NCBI GenBank assembly: GCA_018257865.1
Contig: JAEUBA010000020.1
Coordinates: 186,001-250,000 of the forward strand
DNA length: 64,000 nucleotides
Reading direction: 5' to 3'
Source of the DNA: Stereocaulon alpinum
Lineage: Eukaryota > Ascomycota > Lecanoromycetes > Lecanorales > Stereocaulaceae
Shown here: piece by piece, positions 1-12,154 of the stretch
Position numbering within the stretch: position 1 is the stretch's first letter
How the letters are laid out: each line of letters opens with the position of its first letter
Made by a program: the position numbers and the translations under genes
Notes under the pieces: generated by a model
Database searches by the model: none
The model's input: the letters and a program-made list of their open reading frames with translations, nothing else
What the model was told of the DNA's origin: nothing

Positions 1-3000
1 AGGTTTCTTGCGGTCAATGTCCCAGACCAGGTGGTTGTTAGAAACAAAATTGAGAGAATGCTGAAAGATGTCAGATCTAGAATCTTGGGAGGCGGAGTCT
101 GAACACCAACCGTCTTGTACCACTTGGAGAGCCAGTAAACTTGCCCTGAGTCGGAAACTGGGACAAGATGGCTCTTGGCGACAAAGTTGACCAATCCTCG
201 GACTCTTTTCATGAACTCTTGCTCTGGGCGGTACGTGCGTCAGTCTATCGCTGATGTTCTGGATCCGAAATGAAAGCGCAGAACTTTGCTCACCGCGGGT
301 ACTCAGTAGATTAATAACAGCCTGATAAGCTGCGCCAATGCCGATGAAAAAGACATCGGGAGAGTCGTTACAGCTGCAGTGAGATCAGCAGATGTAGCTG
401 CGAACGGTCTGATGCCCATTTACATACTCGATGTAATTCTCCCATAGGTAGACCGCAAGTTCACTAGTAGCTGCGGTTCGAACAAGTCTATCATCCTCCG
501 AATGGCCATTAGTAATCTATGATTTCATTTAGCGCTCAGATAGTCAACAAAGGCATGTTTGAGTCATACATCAATGCCACGAAGATGCTTTGGGATGTTG
601 ACATCGATGACCGCGTAGCCTTGTTTAACCGCCCAGTCAACGTAATGCTTTAAGCCATCAGCCTTGCACCAGTCAGCTAAGAGTACTCGCGGTGGAGTTT
701 GTGGACGCACAAGCCAAGTATTGTGCAATTCCATTTCTTTCGAGATCGGGTTTGGGGTCCCCATGATCTCTGGTCTAGTAGAGTCAGAATTAGGAAAGGA
801 TGTGATTAGAGGCCGACTTACGGATCGTGGAAAATCACTATCAGCGGCATGTCATCCTCATAGTTGGCTCTGTGACCTTGTCAATGGTGCTGTATCTTGA
901 TACAGTCATGTAACGTACGTTGCCATGACCTGGTTCTCAAACGACCTTGCTAATCGGTCTCGATAGATCATGACTGGGAGCATAGAGTGCTTTTCCTTGA
1001 GTTGGCTGACTTGGTAATATCGAATCACCTCTATCAAGGGTTATTGCCATGTCTGGTTAATTGCGTAAAGATCGCTTACCGTTCATCGGGTCAGCGCCAT
1101 CCTTGTCGAAGATGTCTGATATGATGATCAGCCCAGGTCACTACACGGTAGAGAGTGCAAAGACCTTCTGTCATGTCCTTTGGATAGAGGCAGGGCCAGA
1201 ATCTAGACTGATACAAGGCCACCATTTCCACGGTCTCCACACCTGTGGCCGTAGGCTTTACCGATGGCAGGCGGTCCGGAAGTTCGCCGATCAAGGTTCG
1301 TGTTACTGCTAGAGCCGACTTTGATATCGATGTCAGGTTGTAGCCGCCCTAGCAAGTCTTAATACTCATAAAATATCAATTGAGAGCAAGTGGCGAAATC
1401 ACGAACCTCGAGGCAGACAACGAGCTTGCCCTGTGCTAGGCCCATGAGCATATGCGTCATTTGAGCGTAGCATGCTGGTGTAACAAAGCATCCACCCAGT
1501 TGATCACCATCAGCAGCATCGAATCCAGCGGCAACTTGACTACATCAGCCAATGTCATAGATGACAGGCGTTCAAGACTCACTAATGACAAGGTCCGGAT
1601 CAAATTCGTATGCGACAGGCATCACTATATGCTGGAAAGCGAGCATGTAATCGGCATCTCCCATGCCTTTAGTAGGCCAAGGAATGTTGATGTTTCTGCG
1701 GCAATTAGCTACAGGCACACTGACCAAGGCTTTACGTCCGCTTACTTTCCAAGTCCAGCTCCAGCTCCACAGTGCTCATGGTCACCGTAAGGCCCTGACG
1801 GATAGAAATTGCCGTCTTCATGTACGTGTATCGAAATGTACAATACATTAGGACTTTGGTAGAACGCCTGTTGAATACCGTTGCCTGGAGAATTAGCCAT
1901 TTGTAGGATTTGAGAATTGAGACTAGATATCTACCGTGGTGAACATCCCTACCGATGACATTACGTTAGCGAGTCGTCTTGAATCTGAAGAGTCAGGACA
2001 TACCAGTCGAGAATCAGAACCTTTCGACACGTTTCTGGATAATCCAACTGACAGACTTTCGCCGCAATGCTAACATTATCGAATATGCAAAATCCCATGG
2101 GCCGGTTACATTCTGCGTGGTGCCCTGGAGGTCGGATGACAGCGATAGCATTCTTGACCGTTCGAGCAGCCACGGCGCGGCATGTTTCTATAGCACCTCC
2201 AGCTGACAGTAAAGCGCAACCAAAGGTCACTGTATTGAGGTAGATCGAGTCGAAGTCTTTCTCCAGGTAGACGAGCATGTCTGGATTCATTCCTGCACCA
2301 AACTTAGAATTTTACTGCTACGTTGAGTAGGTCATGGCAGGCTCGGACACACCAGCAGTGCTTTTCATGAAGTCGAAGTGCTTCTTATCATGGACCAAGC
2401 AGACCTCCGACTCTGTAACATCTCTAACAGGGATTCGGTACAGCGGATTGGGTATCAAAGTGCCAGTACTGAGTATTGGATCATCGACCAGGCCAGCCAG
2501 ACACAGCTCTTTGTATATTTTGAAAATTCTTCGAGGGTCTTCAGGATGATAATCTAGCCGCTGTTTCGGAGGATCTAGCTCGCAATGATACCGCATTCGA
2601 ACATCATAGCATAGCCCTGTAGGAAGTGATGACATGAACGGCTTTGGTGGCTCATGCTCATCTGCCGAGTCGTCCATAAGATCGATCACTTTGTCCTCAA
2701 ATCCGTTGTTCGGTCCTTCGATACTAAGATGATTTGCTACGTTATTAGCCAGGACCGAAGACTCTCTAGACGGCTCTCGTATACGCCGTCTAGGTCGATT
2801 CGATATATCCGAGTCGCTATTCGTTGGCGTTGCATAACGCTGTGGATCTTGGAGTCTGTTGGGCATATTCGAGCCGGGAAGACCCGTGAAGAGCATGTTG
2901 CCGTTGGGCGGTCTTCCCCTTCTTTCTGGTGCTCGTAAGAGGTTTCTTGATGAGCTCTCTGGCGCGTCTATCATTTGCGAATCGTCATCGCTGGGGTCCA

Positions 3001-3001
3001 T
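1..3001 (-). CDS. hda1: Class II histone deacetylase Hda1/Clr3 (3' end cut by window edge)
   Basis: Zinc-dependent lysine deacetylase of the nuclear Hda1/Clr3 (SHREC-type) silencing machinery. Translation starts at the ATG at 3001 with an acidic, low-complexity N-terminus of about 120 residues. The catalytic domain follows in pieces: IRPPGHHAE and GFCIFDN in the exon around 1990-2290, DVHHGNG, then NINIPWPTKGMGDADYM, IIAAGFDAADGD and LEGGYNL. These carry the expected His pair and zinc ligands. A C-terminal Arb2-like part follows (FENQVMAT, VIFHDP, HNTWLV, YLWENYIE, VFFIGIG, SNNHLVWD) and runs past position 1. I could splice most exons by eye with GT-AG introns of 50-60 bp. The DVHH codons sit in a 14-nt microexon at 1935-1948. 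The Arb2 exons below about 560 are less certain. No disabling change was seen, so I read it as a functional but rather divergent copy. Confidence 0.9.
1935..1948 (-). other. 14-nt microexon encoding catalytic DVHH of the deacetylase
   Basis: Flanking introns of 55 nt (1949-2003) and 50 nt (1885-1934) have GT-AG ends. Joining across them restores the invariant LILDW-DVHH-GNGIQ stretch of HDACs. Without this exon the catalytic His pair would be lost. Confidence 0.8.
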
Positions 3002-3953
3002 GGCTGTTTGTGGTTGCTAGGCAGCTTTGTACAGAAAAGGGCATAATCTGGTGGAACAGAATTGAAGAGGCTCCGCTATCGATCGAAGCGTTCTCACTCC
3101 CGGTCTAGAAAGAACTACTGAAAAGAAACTTCCTATAGTAAAGTTCATGTAAGATCAGCGCTATGGACCGTTTAGCAGTATCCATATGTTCCCAGAGCTC
3201 TAATTCTTTCTTTTGTAGACAAGGAGATTATGGAATAGGGACTTAATGTGCTCTACGTAGTACCATCATACTCGTGGACCGGGGTTGTACGCTTTCTTCT
3301 TTTCCAGACGCGAAGGCAATCGACGGCAAGCAGCCATGCGGAACAATATCGCACTCACCTCTATTTTGTTATGAACAACAAGGATCAAAGTCAGAGTTCT
3401 GTGAAGGGAATGAAAAGGGACTCTGAGAGGTGCTCAATGTTGCGAGGGTCCCATGCTGAAAGGTGCGATTGGAGGGCGAATGACGCTAATCGAAAGCACT
3501 AGGACCAATGCGGCAAGCGATATGGAAGAATAGCCTCTCAGCCCTGCCGTCGCAGCTGTATCAGATCCTTCCTTGGCCGAGCTTGGCGTAGTGGTGGAAC
3601 AAGCCGAAGATGGTGAGCAATCATATATTGACGCATTTGTAATACAATATGGTGTGACTCAATGTCCAGCACCTAGAGAGCTCGGAACCCCAAAGAGGAA
3701 GGTAGGTTATATTGCCTTCTAAGAGCGGGCTTGCTATGGGAGTGGAGACGAATACGCATATTGCTGGACATAAAACCTAGCATCCAATTTATTCGTTATT
3801 GTCTGTATAGCTTCCACACTAACGTATCGATAAGTGACTATCAAGCCAGTCGCACACTTTTGATCCCCTCTAAGTATCCGCCTGGCCAACATTTGTTGAA
3901 GAAAGCAGTATGGCTCACAGCAGACTCCGGGTCTTGGTGCTCTGACCTGATTC
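3002..3953. other. Intergenic: deacetylase promoter and GAPDH 3' flank
   Basis: No ORF here shows family resemblance or codon-like composition. It should hold the deacetylase promoter (right of 3001) and the 3' UTR of GAPDH (left of 3954). Confidence 0.5.
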
Positions 3954-5233
3954 CTACTTTGAGCTGTGGTCGACTTTCGAGATATAGGCTGCAGATTATT
4001 TAGCACAGTGCTTCCTTCAGTCTCCAGACACGCAAGACATACCCAAGAGATCCAAGACACGGCGAGAATAGCCCCACTCATTGTCATACCACGCAACGAG
4101 CTTGACGAAGTTCTTGTTCAGAGCGATACCAGCCTTGGCGTCAAAGATGCAGGAGTGGTTGTCTCCATTCAAATCGGTAGAAACGAGATCGTCCTCGGAA
4201 TAGGACATGATGCCTGCCTCTCGTTAGCTGCGAGCTCAGGAATGAATACTATGAAACTGGTCATACCCTTCAATTCGCCACTGGAAGCCTTCTTCATCGC
4301 CTCCTTGATCTCGTCGTAGGTAACAGACTTCTCAATACGGCAGGTAAGATCAACAACCGAGACGTTGGATGTAGGTACGCGCATAGACATGCCAGTAAGC
4401 TTGCCGTTTAAGCTAGGGATAACCTTCCCGACAGCCTTAGCTGCACCAGTGCTGCTGGGAATGATGTTCTGAGCGGCAGTGCGTCCACCTCTCCAGTCCT
4501 TGGCGGAAGGGCCGTCAACGGTCTTCTGGGTGGCGGTGTACGAGTGGATAGTGGTCATGAGACCCTCAATGATGGTGAAGTTGTCGTGCATGACTTTGGC
4601 GAGAGGAGCAAGGCAATTCGTCGTGCAGGAAGCATTGGAGATAACTTCGACGTCGGACTTGTAGGTCTCTTGGTTGACGCCCATGACGTACATGGGAGCA
4701 TCCGCTGAGGGAGCTGAGATGACAACCTTCTTGGCACCGCCCTTCAAGTGAGCCTTTGCCTTGTCGGTAGTGGTGAAGACACCAGTCGATTCGACGATGT
4801 AGTATGCGCCGGTGTCCTTCCATGGGATGTTGGCTGGGTCCTTCTCGGTGTAGAATTTGACTCTCTGGCCATTGACGACGAGATCTGAGCCCTCGACTTC
4901 GATGGTGCCCTTGAATTGACCGTGCTGGGAGTCATACTTGAGCATGTATGCCTGAACGTAAGGGAAACAAGGTCAGCGGGTAGCTTCCAGACTCGATGTC
5001 ACCACAGTAGGTACGGAAGCTGCAAGGGAGCTTACAGCGTAGTGAGGCTCGATGAAAGGATCGTTGACGGCCACGACCTTTACGTCTTTATGCTCAACAC
5101 TATTATTCATGAGTCAGTTACAGCTCTGCGTGGTTGAGCTCTGGAAAAAGCAATAGTGGGGTACATACGCATTGCGGAAGACGATTCTGCCAATGCGGCC
5201 GAAGCCATTGATACCGACAAGTGTCTCAGACAT
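3954..5233 (-). CDS. gpdA: Glyceraldehyde-3-phosphate dehydrogenase
   Basis: Cytosolic glycolytic enzyme oxidising glyceraldehyde-3-phosphate with NAD+ and phosphate. The first exon from the ATG at 5233 gives the Rossmann start (GINGFGRIGRIVFRNA). The second gives VNDPFIEPHYA. The long exon ending near 4270 holds the catalytic SNASCTTNCLAPLAKV with its Cys, and HSYTATQKTVDGPS. The next exon has WYDNEWGYSRRVLDLL. A plain reading stops soon after that, but a GTATGT donor there and a CTGCAG acceptor at 3989-3994 add a 35-nt terminal exon (3954-3988). It supplies the family-typical C-terminus LLAYISKVDHSSK. All catalytic and NAD-binding motifs are present and the length is normal for the family. 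Confidence 0.96.
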
Positions 5234-5600
5234 GATTGCTTTCTATGAGTATGAGCCGAAAGATGTATGGAGAGGTTATGAGGAGGCTATGAGGAGGTAG
5301 TTATAAATGATTGTTGGGTCAGGAAATTTTGAGTGGGGTCGTAAGCTTGGGTGAGGCGCCGCTGGCGTGAGCGTCATGTTTGTTCGCCGATACGCCGCGA
5401 CGCCAAGACCGTCATCGGTGGAGCGGTGGAGGCCGAAGGGACCGTTGCTACGGTAAATCACGCATTCTAGATCTGATGATACTCTAGTAATACGGAGTCA
5501 TATTACTATGTCAACGGCTACATATGCGATTTTGAGGCTAGAAACACAGCACATGACGATAGTACTCGACATGTCTCACAGCGCCACTCTTGTTCGCCTC
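5234..5600. other. Intergenic: GAPDH promoter
   Basis: This 367-bp spacer lies between the GAPDH start and the stop of the branching enzyme, both on minus. Apart from the TATA-like element I see no gene in it. Confidence 0.5.
5301..5307 (-). promoter_or_regulatory. TATA-like element upstream of GAPDH
   Basis: Read on minus, TTTATAA lies about 70 bp before the GAPDH ATG, a plausible core-promoter position for a highly expressed glycolytic gene. It is inferred from position and sequence only. Confidence 0.35.
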
Positions 5601-8018
5601 CTATAGCGTTGACTCTAGAGCAAGGACCTGCAAGGTAAGGGTAAGCATACGCTCCCAAAGATATCATTAGGGAGGGTGACTCACAATAGCCGTCCTTGTT
5701 GGAAGATACACCTGGATGAAGTTCTTCCGGTTGTTCCATTCGAACGGTGTGGTGAAGAATCTCGTCCCTTTCGCGTTTCGGCCAAATCCTCCGAAGGCTG
5801 GATCATCCGTATCTAACACGATCTGATAAGTTCCAGCTTGTTCTATACCAACTCGGTAATCTGTGAAACTCTCAGTAGGATGGAAGTTGAATATCCACAA
5901 TAATCCCGCTCGCTCGAATACGATGACCTTATCCTTCTCATTCTTCAAGCTAACGTAGGCTTGTGGGGAATGCAGCCAGCCATACTTCTCTTCGGTCCAT
6001 TGCATCTTGGCGTCAAAGTCGTTGAGGAGCTTGTACCGGAGGAGGTCGTCGTCTGGAAGATTGAATTGTCGTCTAGCATACCAGAAGCTGTTCTGGTTGC
6101 CCTCTCGAGGGAAGTCGAGCCATTCTGGATGGCCGAATTCGTTCCCTTCGAAGTTGAGGTAGCCCTCTCCTCCAAGGCCATGTGTGATTAATCGTATCAT
6201 CTTGTGTAAACTGAGCCCCCGTTCGATGATGGGTGTAAATTCCGACAGCTTCGACATGTTGGTGTACAACTCCTTGTCGCACAGCCACATCATCAAGGAC
6301 TTGTCTCCAACAAGCCTACAAGGCTTCCGTCAGTGTAAATTATGCTATATAAGAGATTGACCTACGCTTGATCATGACTTTCAGCGTACGCAATCGTCTT
6401 CTCTCCGTATCTCCGATCAGTGAGAGTATGACAAAGTGCACCCATATCCCATTCGGAATCTTGCTTCTCCTTAAGCCATTTGATGTATAGATCCGGAATA
6501 GCCATGGCAAGGCGGTAATCAAACCCGATGCCTCCAAGTGACAGTGCGACACATAAAGCAGGCATCCCCGAAACATCCTCAGCGATCGTGATAGAGTTCG
6601 GATAAAGGTTGTGTAACATCTCGTTGGCCAGCATCAAGTACACAACTCCGTCTTCGTCTACGTTGGGCCCAAAATATTCGTGGTAACCTCCAGAAAACCC
6701 CCTCTCTGTGTAAGTAGAAGGCTTGTATGTTGGACTCACATTTTACTTACGTTCCAATCCCGTGATGGGTATAAAGCATACTTGTAACGCCGTCAAATCG
6801 AAACCCGTCGAATTGATACTCCTCCATCCAAAAGCGTAGATTTGATAACAGAAATCTCAAGACCTCGTGGTTCCCATAGTTGAACAATCGACTGTCCCAG
6901 GCGTCGTGCCTGCCCTTACTACCTTCATGGAAGTACAAGTGGTCCGTACCATCAAATTGATTCAAGCCGTCTTCTGTGTTCTTAGATGCATGGCTATGCA
7001 CCATATCCAGGAGTACCGTTATACCCATGCCATGAGCCGTGTCGATAAGCTCTTTCAGTTCTTCTGGTGTGCCAAAGCGACTGCTAGCTGCGAAGAAGCT
7101 GTTGATCTGATAGCCAAAGCTAGCGTAATATGCATGCTCCATGACTGCCATCAATTGAATCACGTTGTATCCAAGGTGTTTAATCCGCTTCAACATGTTG
7201 TGGGTAAACTCTTTATAGGTAGTAACGCGTAGTTCGGGGGAAGAGATGCCAACATGGGCCTCGTAGATGCGGGCACTTTTCGGTTTCGGTTGGCGAGGGT
7301 TTTTGAAGATGTATCTCTCGTGCTGTGGAGGGTGCCAGAACACACCGTCGTAAACGGGGGAGAAGTTGAGGTCTTGCGTGACTCGAGTAATCCATGCCGG
7401 TACTCGCTCAATTCGCTCGTGTGATGTAGGTATCACCATAGAGATCTGTGTACAGATCAATGGCTGTAGTGGAGACTGCTCAAGATGTGTGCCCCACCTT
7501 GACTTTAGAATTGTGTGGTAAACCAAGCTGGCCATCTCTTGCAGGAAGGGTGACCTCCCAAATCCCAAAATCGCCCCGTGTCATCGGTGTAGCATCTCTA
7601 TTCCAGCCATCTGGAGACACCTATCAGTCATGCTCGAACAAGCACAATGAGAATTGAGCCCTACTGAAGTCGCCTATAAGGTACGCCCGTAGAGCGTTGG
7701 GTGCCCACTCTCGGTATGTGACATCCCCATTGCCATGCACCACGAAGCCAAATTTCTCTGTCCCCCTACTGAACTTATCCAAGCCACCTTCTGTCTCGTT
7801 GATCGTCTTGATCCATTTTTGGGCGTGGCTATATCTGCTCCTGAGCGCGTCTTTGAAAGGTTCGAGCCAAGGGTCGAGCTGAAGGACGCCTGCTCTTGTC
7901 AATTGGGTTGAGCCATATCTTACATCTATAGCTCACCGGTGCCGTCAGCAGGTACGTTGGCGCCGCCTGTCGCTCCCAACACTGAATTGTCCGATGCCTG
8001 ATTTAACGCGGATGTCAT
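5601..8018 (-). CDS. gbe1: 1,4-alpha-glucan (glycogen) branching enzyme
   Basis: Cytosolic GH13 enzyme that cuts alpha-1,4 glucan chains and re-attaches them by alpha-1,6 links to branch glycogen. The ATG at 8018 opens a short exon, and an intron follows after VPADGTG. The next exons give the N-terminal carbohydrate-binding module (YREWAPNALRAYLIGDF). The catalytic barrel follows: DMVHSHASKN, DGFRFDGVTSM (nucleophile Asp), TIAEDVSGMP (acid/base Glu) and YAESHDQA. The all-beta C-terminal domain reads on to VYLPTRTAIV. A final GTGAGT...CTTGCAG intron leads to a tiny last exon ending LALESTL and the stop at 5601-5603. About 700 residues with all catalytic motifs present, so it should be functional. 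Confidence 0.94.
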
Positions 8019-9303
8019 TGTCTGAGAAGCCCTTTGGGAGGTCTCATGTAGAGGACAGGGAGGAGCAGCGGCCTGTGATGGTCTGATGCTCGAATGCTCT
8101 CAGGAAGGTATTGACTTCAAATCCCATTGAAGGGTCTAGGTCTAGCAGGATTGACTTTGATAGGTATTGGTGGGGGCTCAACCGCCAATGAAAATTTTCC
8201 CCGCGCTCCGTCATCGTGCATCTGGGTTGAGGAGCACGATCATTTACACGCTAAGTCGTGGACCTCAATATCAACAGATTGCTACATTCGGTCCTACATC
8301 TGGGTCAATTATTACAGTATATTGGCTACGACATCACATAAGGTCGGAATCCATGATGTATGCTGGAGCATACTGGAGCATCGACATCCCGATCATGCTA
8401 AGGATGGCTAAAAGAGTATCAGGTTCAGTTATGGATTCTAGGTATGCAAGGACTCTCCCCTCAAATTGTTAGTGGGCCCTTAAAGTGCCGCCTTTAGGGG
8501 GCTAGGGCGGGCCCCAGAAGAAATCCAAAGCGGCAAAAGCTGGGGGTTCGATCAGTCACCCAAGCGACCAGCTCTAGGTCACGTTTAAGCGAGTATTGGC
8601 GGCCCGAGCTGATGACTCCTTGGGGGTTGGACTAGTCTTTCTATGAGGTTTGGGCCTCATTATTTGAGTTTCTTGCACAACAGAGCTTACTATCGCTTCT
8701 CTGTGGCTTCTCGAAAGCTTGTCTTGGACTTCTATGAATCGTGTTCATACATGGTCTCGTGATAGAGCCAATGTTTCCTATGAAGCTTTCGACTTAGTCC
8801 GGATCGCATGGGCACGAGTCAAACGTTAATCAGAGCTTTGCTAGAGAATATACTCACAAGCTCTAAGTAAGAATGCTATCTTCTATCTTGTAACTTGATG
8901 TGAACGTCTTGTAAAAATAAGACAAAATTAAGGTGATGAGGAGATCATAGGTCCCGAAGAGATACAAAGCCGCTCTACAGTAACGCACTCTACTTCCGTA
9001 CATACATGCGTCCGCTCCTTGCTCTTCTCGATCTGTTGCAAGGCGGTATGGCAATCTTGTAAGGATTTGAAAAGGACACCTTAGCAACTGTTGGTGATTT
9101 GGCTACTCTCGCTATGTATGCAATGGCAAGACGACCGGTATTTCGGGCTGCAAACGAGGTGTCTCAGTAGATTTTGATCCAGGATAGTTGGATGTCCATG
9201 TTTAGAAATCCAACGACGACCTGCCGCAAAAGATGTCTTACCCTAAGCATGTTGGCGTCCAGCTTCTCATATACGACCTTCCCATCATTCAGCGCACGAG
9301 GTT
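8019..9303. other. Intergenic, no gene seen
   Basis: About 1.3 kb containing the branching-enzyme promoter and the 3' flank of the first kinase gene. Short ORFs here have no recognisable motifs. Confidence 0.45.
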
Positions 9304-11171
9304 TTACGTGTTCGAAATGTGCTTCTCAAGGGCCTTGACCACCTCCTGTCTGAGCTTGGGCTGTGCTTTCTTCTGTTGACGCTTCTCGATGCGTCCAGTC
9401 CTGACAGCTTTTAAGGTTTGCGGGGTAGCAATTCCAACTTGCGCATCCTCCTGATCTGTGTCTAAGGGCTCTTCCACCTCCGGTTCCTGTAGGGGTGCTT
9501 CAGTGTTGACTGCCGCCTGTTCGCCGCAGCGTTTGAGTAATTCCATAGCCCCCGGCAAGACAATCGTCTCTTGCTGTGAGTCATCTTCTTCATCATGGTC
9601 TGGGGCTGCGACCGCCTGTGCTGAAGTACTTGGCACGTTGAGCGCTTGTAGAAGACGTTTAGTGTTCGAGGTATCGCTGTTCAACCATGGCAAGTGAAAG
9701 CACTCGAGTACGGATGGCCTATCTTCTGCAGTAAAAGCTGCCATTATCCCGGCTGTTGTCAGAGCGGTAGCGCGGTCTGAGCCGCTGTTGTAGGCGATCT
9801 CACGTCTGATTATTGCTCTTGTGCCCTTATCCCAGTCCTGTTGGGTCATGGGGGGGTACCTTGGCAATTGTTTCGCAAGACCCAGCAACACAAGAACCAA
9901 TATGCCGGTGCAATATATGTCGACTTTGTTCGTATATCGTCTGCCCGGCTGATAGTGATGGACTTCTGGTGGGACATAATAGGGCGAGCCACCACGTGTG
10001 GCGGTCGACTGAGCCATTTTCGACCATCCAAAGTCAGTGAGCTTCACAAATATAGGGTTCTCGGCTTGGACTAGCACGTTATCGGCCTTCACGTCTCGAT
10101 GAATGATCGATTGGTCATGAAGACTTTTCAGTGCCTTGAGGACCTGGATGGATATCTCTTTGGCTGTATACCTGTTGATTGAACCCTTATTCTTCATGAA
10201 GTTCCTGAGGCTCCCGTGCTGAAGAAGTGGCATGACGAGGGCGAATCCCGTCGGGAATTCGAAGATCTCTAGTACTCGAACTAGGTGCTCCTACGGTAAA
10301 CATTAGAAATGATAATCGCAAGTAAGGACTGGAAACTCACATTTTCTGGTATCTTCAGCGTGATCGTAACCTCCCTCTTGATGCTGCGCTTTTTCTTGGC
10401 ATAGTCTTGATGATCGTCGTCATGATAGGTCAGAATTTTAATGGCAAGACGCACGCTCGACTTGGGACAGATATAGGGATAGACTTCCCCTTGGCCACCT
10501 ATCCCGAGCGCCTTGCCTTGTTTGAAAGCGACCAATTCGTGAGGCTTCGTCTGTCTAAGATTGTACACGGCCGCTTCGATAGAGCTCAAATCTGGGACAG
10601 GAGCGGTGATTAGATTATCAAGGAGATTTGTGCTTGCCAACGCAGCAGGTGCTGAGATTCTAGTTCGCAGGCTCGCAATCAACAATTTCACTGGTACAAG
10701 GCTGAAGACCAGATTGTCAATCCGAAGATGAGTGATGGTGGAGGTTTCGATAACTCGACTCCCAATCATGCTATGGTTAATGAAGATATTGTCCTGACCT
10801 CCTGCAAGGGATTGAATTGTGATATTAGGCTCGTTTGCAGACAAGGTTATTCTGAGAGCCTCCGGTTTTATATTGTCTGTGAACGGAAGAATTATATTGC
10901 AGGTATCACCACTGCCCAATGTATATGGCTCTCGAGTGCGTCGTAGTGCTACGACTGGGTGTACAAGATTTGATAGTGCAGAACTTTCATGTGTAGCAAA
11001 GTCGTGATCAGGATCTGAACTGACATGCAGCTCTGTGTCGCGTCCTTCGACACGGTAGGCCAGATATACGGCAGGTAGAGCTTCAACAAGTCCTCGTGAA
11101 AGCCCACAACGCGGGATAAGAATACCAATAATATCGTCATCGTCACAAGTCACGACTGTGTAGGGCTCCAT
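9304..11171 (-). CDS. FHA-like-domain serine/threonine protein kinase, module copy 1
   Basis: Predicted Ser/Thr kinase of about 606 residues in two exons. The start is the ATG at 11171; the codon just upstream is TTG. Residues about 75-165 look like a degenerate FHA domain (YTLGSGDTCNIILPF), but the canonical SxxH and NG residues are not obvious. The kinase domain runs from about 215 to 475: glycine loop GIGGQGEV, lysine in LAIKI, HRDVKADNVL, DFGWS and a PPE in place of APE, so it looks catalytically competent. An acidic then Lys/Arg-rich tail of about 120 residues follows. The single intron (about 10234-10334) falls just before EHLVRVLEIFEFP. It is divergent to the WLEQR-repeat gene at 12155, and both genes are paralogous to the pair at 15-19 kb. 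The substrate is unknown. The FHA-plus-kinase layout recalls Rad53/Chk2, but I cannot claim orthology. Confidence 0.8.
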
Positions 11172-12154
11172 CAAGACAATATGGACCTTGGTATGGCTCT
11201 AATCATAGGCGTTGTTGTACAATCCAATGAAGTTCGATGTTGATGTTCGTCAATTTGGTGATATTGATGTAAGGAAGTTAGGAGAAACGAGGAAGTAGGA
11301 TTGCCTAATTACATAGTTCAGCACTTTCTGCTGGACACTTCTCCTTTGGGCACATATATGTATATTCCTCGACTTAAATGGTGGAAGTGTGTCAATAGCT
11401 CTAGGAGCATTAACGGATTGAAGCGAGCACGTGCTGACGTGGCTAACACCGTCAACAGATAGGGGCGCGCAAGCTGATTGCATGGCAAAATTTATTGTCG
11501 AACTATGCGTTTGTGTTATCTGAGCAAGTGTCGCGGCGAGCTATCTGTAAAAGAAATATCATGTGTCAACCGTATTTCTACTTTCATCACCTTCACGCCT
11601 GACTAGGAATCGGAGAGTAAAAACAAGTTTGAATTCAATTCACACGGGCTCGAGCACAGATCTTCATCAAGTGGTTCTGCGCTGAAGAAAGCTTTCCCTC
11701 ATTCGTCGCTTTCGAAAGTGATTCACAACACCCATTTCCGTTTTCTTACATTGGTTTCCACATTCCCATTGTTTTGACTCATTGCTCTCGCTTCCGACAT
11801 CTCAGTGAGACACATACGCCACTCAAAGTATCAGCTCCCCTGAAGTCCAGGCTTTTCGTGTCCGCGAGCCAGAGGTTGTTCGTTCATCGTCTCAAGTAGA
11901 TACTAAGAGCAAAGCAGAAGACTTCCCTTCACGAACAGTCCCGCAAGATTTACTCACTGAACATCCTCGATTCTCCATTTTGCAAGGACATTATTATTGT
12001 GCCAGATCAGTGCTAGAAACATCACTTACACCTTAACGCCCCTACCAAGGTGAAAGCATCCTACATACTCCGCCAGCAATAAGGGCTTCGATTGCCTGAT
12101 CTTTCAAGTCCATCTTACTCCGGGAATCCAAACCGATCCCGCCCACCGCAAGAG
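11172..12154. promoter_or_regulatory. Shared divergent promoter of kinase/WLEQR module 1
   Basis: A 983-bp spacer between the two start codons. Module 2 has a spacer of similar size (1042 bp). I did not identify specific sites. Confidence 0.45.

Noticed and set aside
1..3001. Hda1 gene as a pseudogene because of many short interrupted frames
   Set aside because: The core interruptions resolve with GT-AG introns of 50-60 bp and restore invariant catalytic sequence.
8540..8600. GGTTCGATC stretch resembling a tRNA T-arm
   Set aside because: No matching D-arm, anticodon arm or acceptor pairing could be assembled.
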